Shown here: positions 30,875 to 32,914 of the stretch, piece by piece
Position numbering within the stretch: the first letter of the stretch is position 1
Layout of the letters: each line of letters opens with the position of its first letter
Source: an uncultured Parvibacter sp.
GTDB lineage: Bacteria > Actinomycetota > Coriobacteriia > Coriobacteriales > Eggerthellaceae
Length of the DNA stretch: 32,914 nt
NCBI GenBank assembly: GCA_910587945.1
Contig: CAJUNI010000013.1
Location: 5,792 to 38,705, forward strand
Direction: 5' to 3'
Program-made: the position numbers and the translations under genes
Notes under the pieces: generated by a model
What the model was told of the DNA's origin: nothing
Database searches by the model: none
What the model saw: the letters and a program-made list of their open reading frames with translations, nothing else

Positions 30875-32809
30875 CTACAGAACCTGGAACAAATAGAAGG
30901 CCGACACAACAAACCCAAGCACAATCAGAGCCGTATTAAATGCCACCCCGACTGGTGCTATGCGCTTCTCGCCAAAGACATCCTCCATGTACCAGTTACG
31001 TGCTGTAGCTTCACGTTCCACCGATAGTGAACTCTGGAATGTGCGCTGCTCAGCGTTGCGACTCACGCCGGCAAGATAAGGCGAAACCTTCCGCGCCTTT
31101 TTGGAGCCACGAACACCAAACAGTGCCACCAAAACCACCAAGACCAGCAAGCTACCCAACCACAAATTGCCATTGGAGATGTCTTGACCATACATGCCAT
31201 AGACCCCAATCACATAGGGCTCTACCACCCATTGAGAAATGATCGGGATAAGCACGCAAGCACAGGCAAGTAACACCGCCATCAAAAGCAGCGCGGTCCA
31301 CTCTGTCTTATGGACTTTAAGCTCCACATTTTCTGGGCTGCCAGCAATGGCAGAAAGCTTGCCGAGCCATTTCGCCCAAAACATGAACGTAGCCGCTGAT
31401 CCAAAGGCAAGAATGAGAATCAAAGCAACTTGACCCTGATCAACGAAGGAAACGATGGTGGCCCATTTTGCCACTAGCATACCGAACGGTGCGATAAACA
31501 TACCCATGATGCCCAGCATCATGAAGCGCGCCAAACGAGGCATACGCTCGAACAGCAGATCCATGGATTCAATATCCCGACTGCCAATGTGGTGCTCGGC
31601 AGTACCCACGCAAAGGAAGAGCAAGCTCTTTGCCAGGGCGTGGAACAGAATAAGGAAGCAAGCGGCCCACACCGCTTCAGGGGTTCCTACTCCTGCACAG
31701 GCTGTGATTAGACCCAAGTTTGCGATCGTGGAATAAGCAAGGACACGCTTGGCGTTGCTTTGAGAAATTGCCATGAAGGAGCAGAGCAAGAACGTAATGC
31801 CGCCCACCAAGATAACCATAATGGACGGTACCGGGCAAAACAGCATCACCGGTGCCAGCTTTACCAGCATGAAAACGCCCGCTTTAACCATGGTGGACGA
31901 ATGCAACAAAGCACTGGTGGGAGTAGGTGCCACCATGGCCCCCAAAAGCCAGCTATGAAATGGCATTTGTGCCGCCTTCGTAATGCCAGCAAAGGCCAGA
32001 GCGCACACCGGCAGCGCGGCCAACTCGGGATTGAGAATACAAAGTCCCAGGAAGTCATAGAGCGAGAAGCTATGGAATACCGTGGCACAGCAGAACAGCG
32101 CAACGATAAACGCCACACCACCCAACATATTCATAATGATTTGCCGGAAGGAATTAGCAATGGCCTCTTCGGTGCGGGTATAGCCAATAAGCAAGAATGA
32201 GCAGAGCGTTGTCACTTCCCAGCCCGTAAACAGCCACACCATGTTATTAGAGAACACAATAAGGAACATCGCTGAGAGGAAGATAAACATCAGCGCAAAG
32301 AACAGCGGACGACGATCCTTAGCCCCTTCGGGTTCATGGGCTTGAAAATCCTTCATGTAGCCTAAAGCATAGACGCAAATTCCTGAGCCCACCACACCAA
32401 TAATGAAGGTCATGAGCAGCGACAGAGAATCAAAATAGAGCCCGAACGGCGTCTCGATTTCATGGGCAAACCCAAACTCAAGCACCAGGGTCAAAACTAA
32501 TTGCACAATGGCAATGCCTGCTGCAAGCCAGTTTTTGTAGCGATAGGCAAACCACAAAATGATGCAGCCCACCGCCACAGAAATGAGGGTGCAAAGAGAA
32601 TCAATCCAGAACGATGAAATCTGGAAATAGTTCTCCCCTAAACCTACCGGGCCGCCCAGAAGGTTTGATCCTACCAGCAAAATCGAGGCAGCACCGATAA
32701 TGGCAGCCGAAGCACAGACAATGATGTCGCGAGGACCATCACTGCGGACGAAGAGCAACAGCACTGCCGCCACAAGGGGAAAAAGAATTAGAAACGCGAG
32801 TAGCTCCAT
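30875..32809 (-). CDS. echA: Ech hydrogenase ion-translocating subunit EchA (NuoL-like)
   Basis: The 644-aa protein has 15 or more hydrophobic helices and belongs to the NuoL/MrpA antiporter-like family that carries out proton or sodium transport. Recognisable parts are FTGWEVTTLCSFLLIGYTR with its key Glu, KAAQMPFHSWLLGAMVAPTPTSALLHSS with the conserved Lys, HALAKSLLFLCVGTAEH, and a long terminal helix region ending in YLFQVL. It is the first gene of the operon; AGAGAGGAGCCCC lies before its ATG. Length is normal for EchA. Confidence 0.95.
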   Translation of the reverse strand: MELLAFLILFPLVAAVLLLFVRSDGPRDIIVCASAAIIGAASILLVGSNLLGGPVGLGENYFQISSFWIDSLCTLISVAVGCIILWFAYRYKNWLAAGIAIVQLVLTLVLEFGFAHEIETPFGLYFDSLSLLMTFIIGVVGSGICVYALGYMKDFQAHEPEGAKDRRPLFFALMFIFLSAMFLIVFSNNMVWLFTGWEVTTLCSFLLIGYTRTEEAIANSFRQIIMNMLGGVAFIVALFCCATVFHSFSLYDFLGLCILNPELAALPVCALAFAGITKAAQMPFHSWLLGAMVAPTPTSALLHSSTMVKAGVFMLVKLAPVMLFCPVPSIMVILVGGITFLLCSFMAISQSNAKRVLAYSTIANLGLITACAGVGTPEAVWAACFLILFHALAKSLLFLCVGTAEHHIGSRDIESMDLLFERMPRLARFMMLGIMGMFIAPFGMLVAKWATIVSFVDQGQVALILILAFGSAATFMFWAKWLGKLSAIAGSPENVELKVHKTEWTALLLMAVLLACACVLIPIISQWVVEPYVIGVYGMYGQDISNGNLWLGSLLVLVVLVALFGVRGSKKARKVSPYLAGVSRNAEQRTFQSSLSVEREATARNWYMEDVFGEKRIAPVGVAFNTALIVLGFVVSAFYLFQVL

Positions 32810-32914
32810 GGGGCTCCTCTCTTAGAGAATCGTGGGCAATCCTTAGCGATAACCCCGACGCCATGATGACGTCTTAGCTATGCACTCTAGCAAAAGCCCC
32901 TGTCCGCTCAGGAA
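32810..32914. other. Upstream region of the ech operon
   Basis: The last 105 bases hold no gene. The - strand ribosome site of echA lies at its left edge. I see no convincing -10/-35 pair or operator before the window ends, so the promoter may be further out or the operon may continue. Confidence 0.4.

Noticed and set aside
27629..32809. Interpretation of the cluster as NADH dehydrogenase (complex I)
   Set aside because: The large subunit keeps both CxxC nickel motifs, only six subunits are present, and there is no NuoE/F/G; Ech hydrogenase explains it better.
1..32914. tRNA, rRNA, CRISPR arrays, insertion sequences, integrase or attachment sites
   Set aside because: I looked for clover-leaf patterns, regular direct repeats, terminal inverted repeats and transposase or integrase motifs, and saw none I could support.

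Overview
The window looks like a chromosomal segment of an anaerobic actinobacterium of the class Coriobacteriia (Eggerthellales-type; a small genome such as Cryptobacterium is my best guess, by inference only). Three things suggest this. First, the order recA-recX-(rny)-miaB-miaA-dapF-hflX-lexA-nrdR is an actinobacterial arrangement. Second, the LexA boxes are of the CGAAC-N4-GTTCG type used by Actinobacteria and Firmicutes. Third, the second half carries indolepyruvate:ferredoxin oxidoreductase, phenylacetate-CoA ligases and an Ech [NiFe]-hydrogenase, as expected of an asaccharolytic amino-acid fermenter. Base composition is near 50% GC by eye. I saw no tRNA, rRNA, CRISPR array, prophage or insertion sequence.

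Left part (1-11.8 kb, almost all + strand) is genome maintenance and translation quality: the 3' part of recA, recX, a structured leader RNA or tiny gene, rny (RNase Y), an orphan GHKL ATPase, spoVS, miaB, miaA, dapF, hflX, then lexA on the opposite strand. lexA diverges from a 63-codon gene across an intergenic region with three LexA boxes spaced exactly 28 bp apart. nrdR, dut and a small membrane protein follow.

Middle part (11.8-15.4 kb) is accessory and mostly unrecognised. It has an AT-rich stretch with an operator-like palindrome and a terminated hairpin RNA, a 58-aa membrane protein, a Cys-rich orphan protein, a flavodoxin-fold Fe-S-type reductase, a lipoprotein with a strong terminator, and a UbiA-family prenyltransferase.

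Right part (15.4-32.9 kb, all - strand) holds three transcription groups. Listed in their own reading direction they are: (i) echABCDEF, a membrane-bound ferredoxin-dependent hydrogenase; (ii) pgsA and a VanW/G5 cell-wall protein; (iii) paaK-ACT-dac-FHA-iorA-iorB-ACT-paaK-gluQ. Group iii should oxidatively decarboxylate aryl-pyruvates to aryl-acetyl-CoA with reduction of ferredoxin, with the CoA ligases handling the thioester. Group i can reoxidise that ferredoxin to H2 while pumping ions. Together they suggest an aromatic amino acid fermentation module with energy conservation.

The best candidates for undescribed biology are the SOS-controlled 63-aa tail-anchored protein in the position of DivS/Rv2719c, the terminated leader RNA upstream of rny, the GHKL ATPase in the place where Firmicutes have ymdB, and the EchD subunit with a repeat-bearing Ala/Lys-rich extension.
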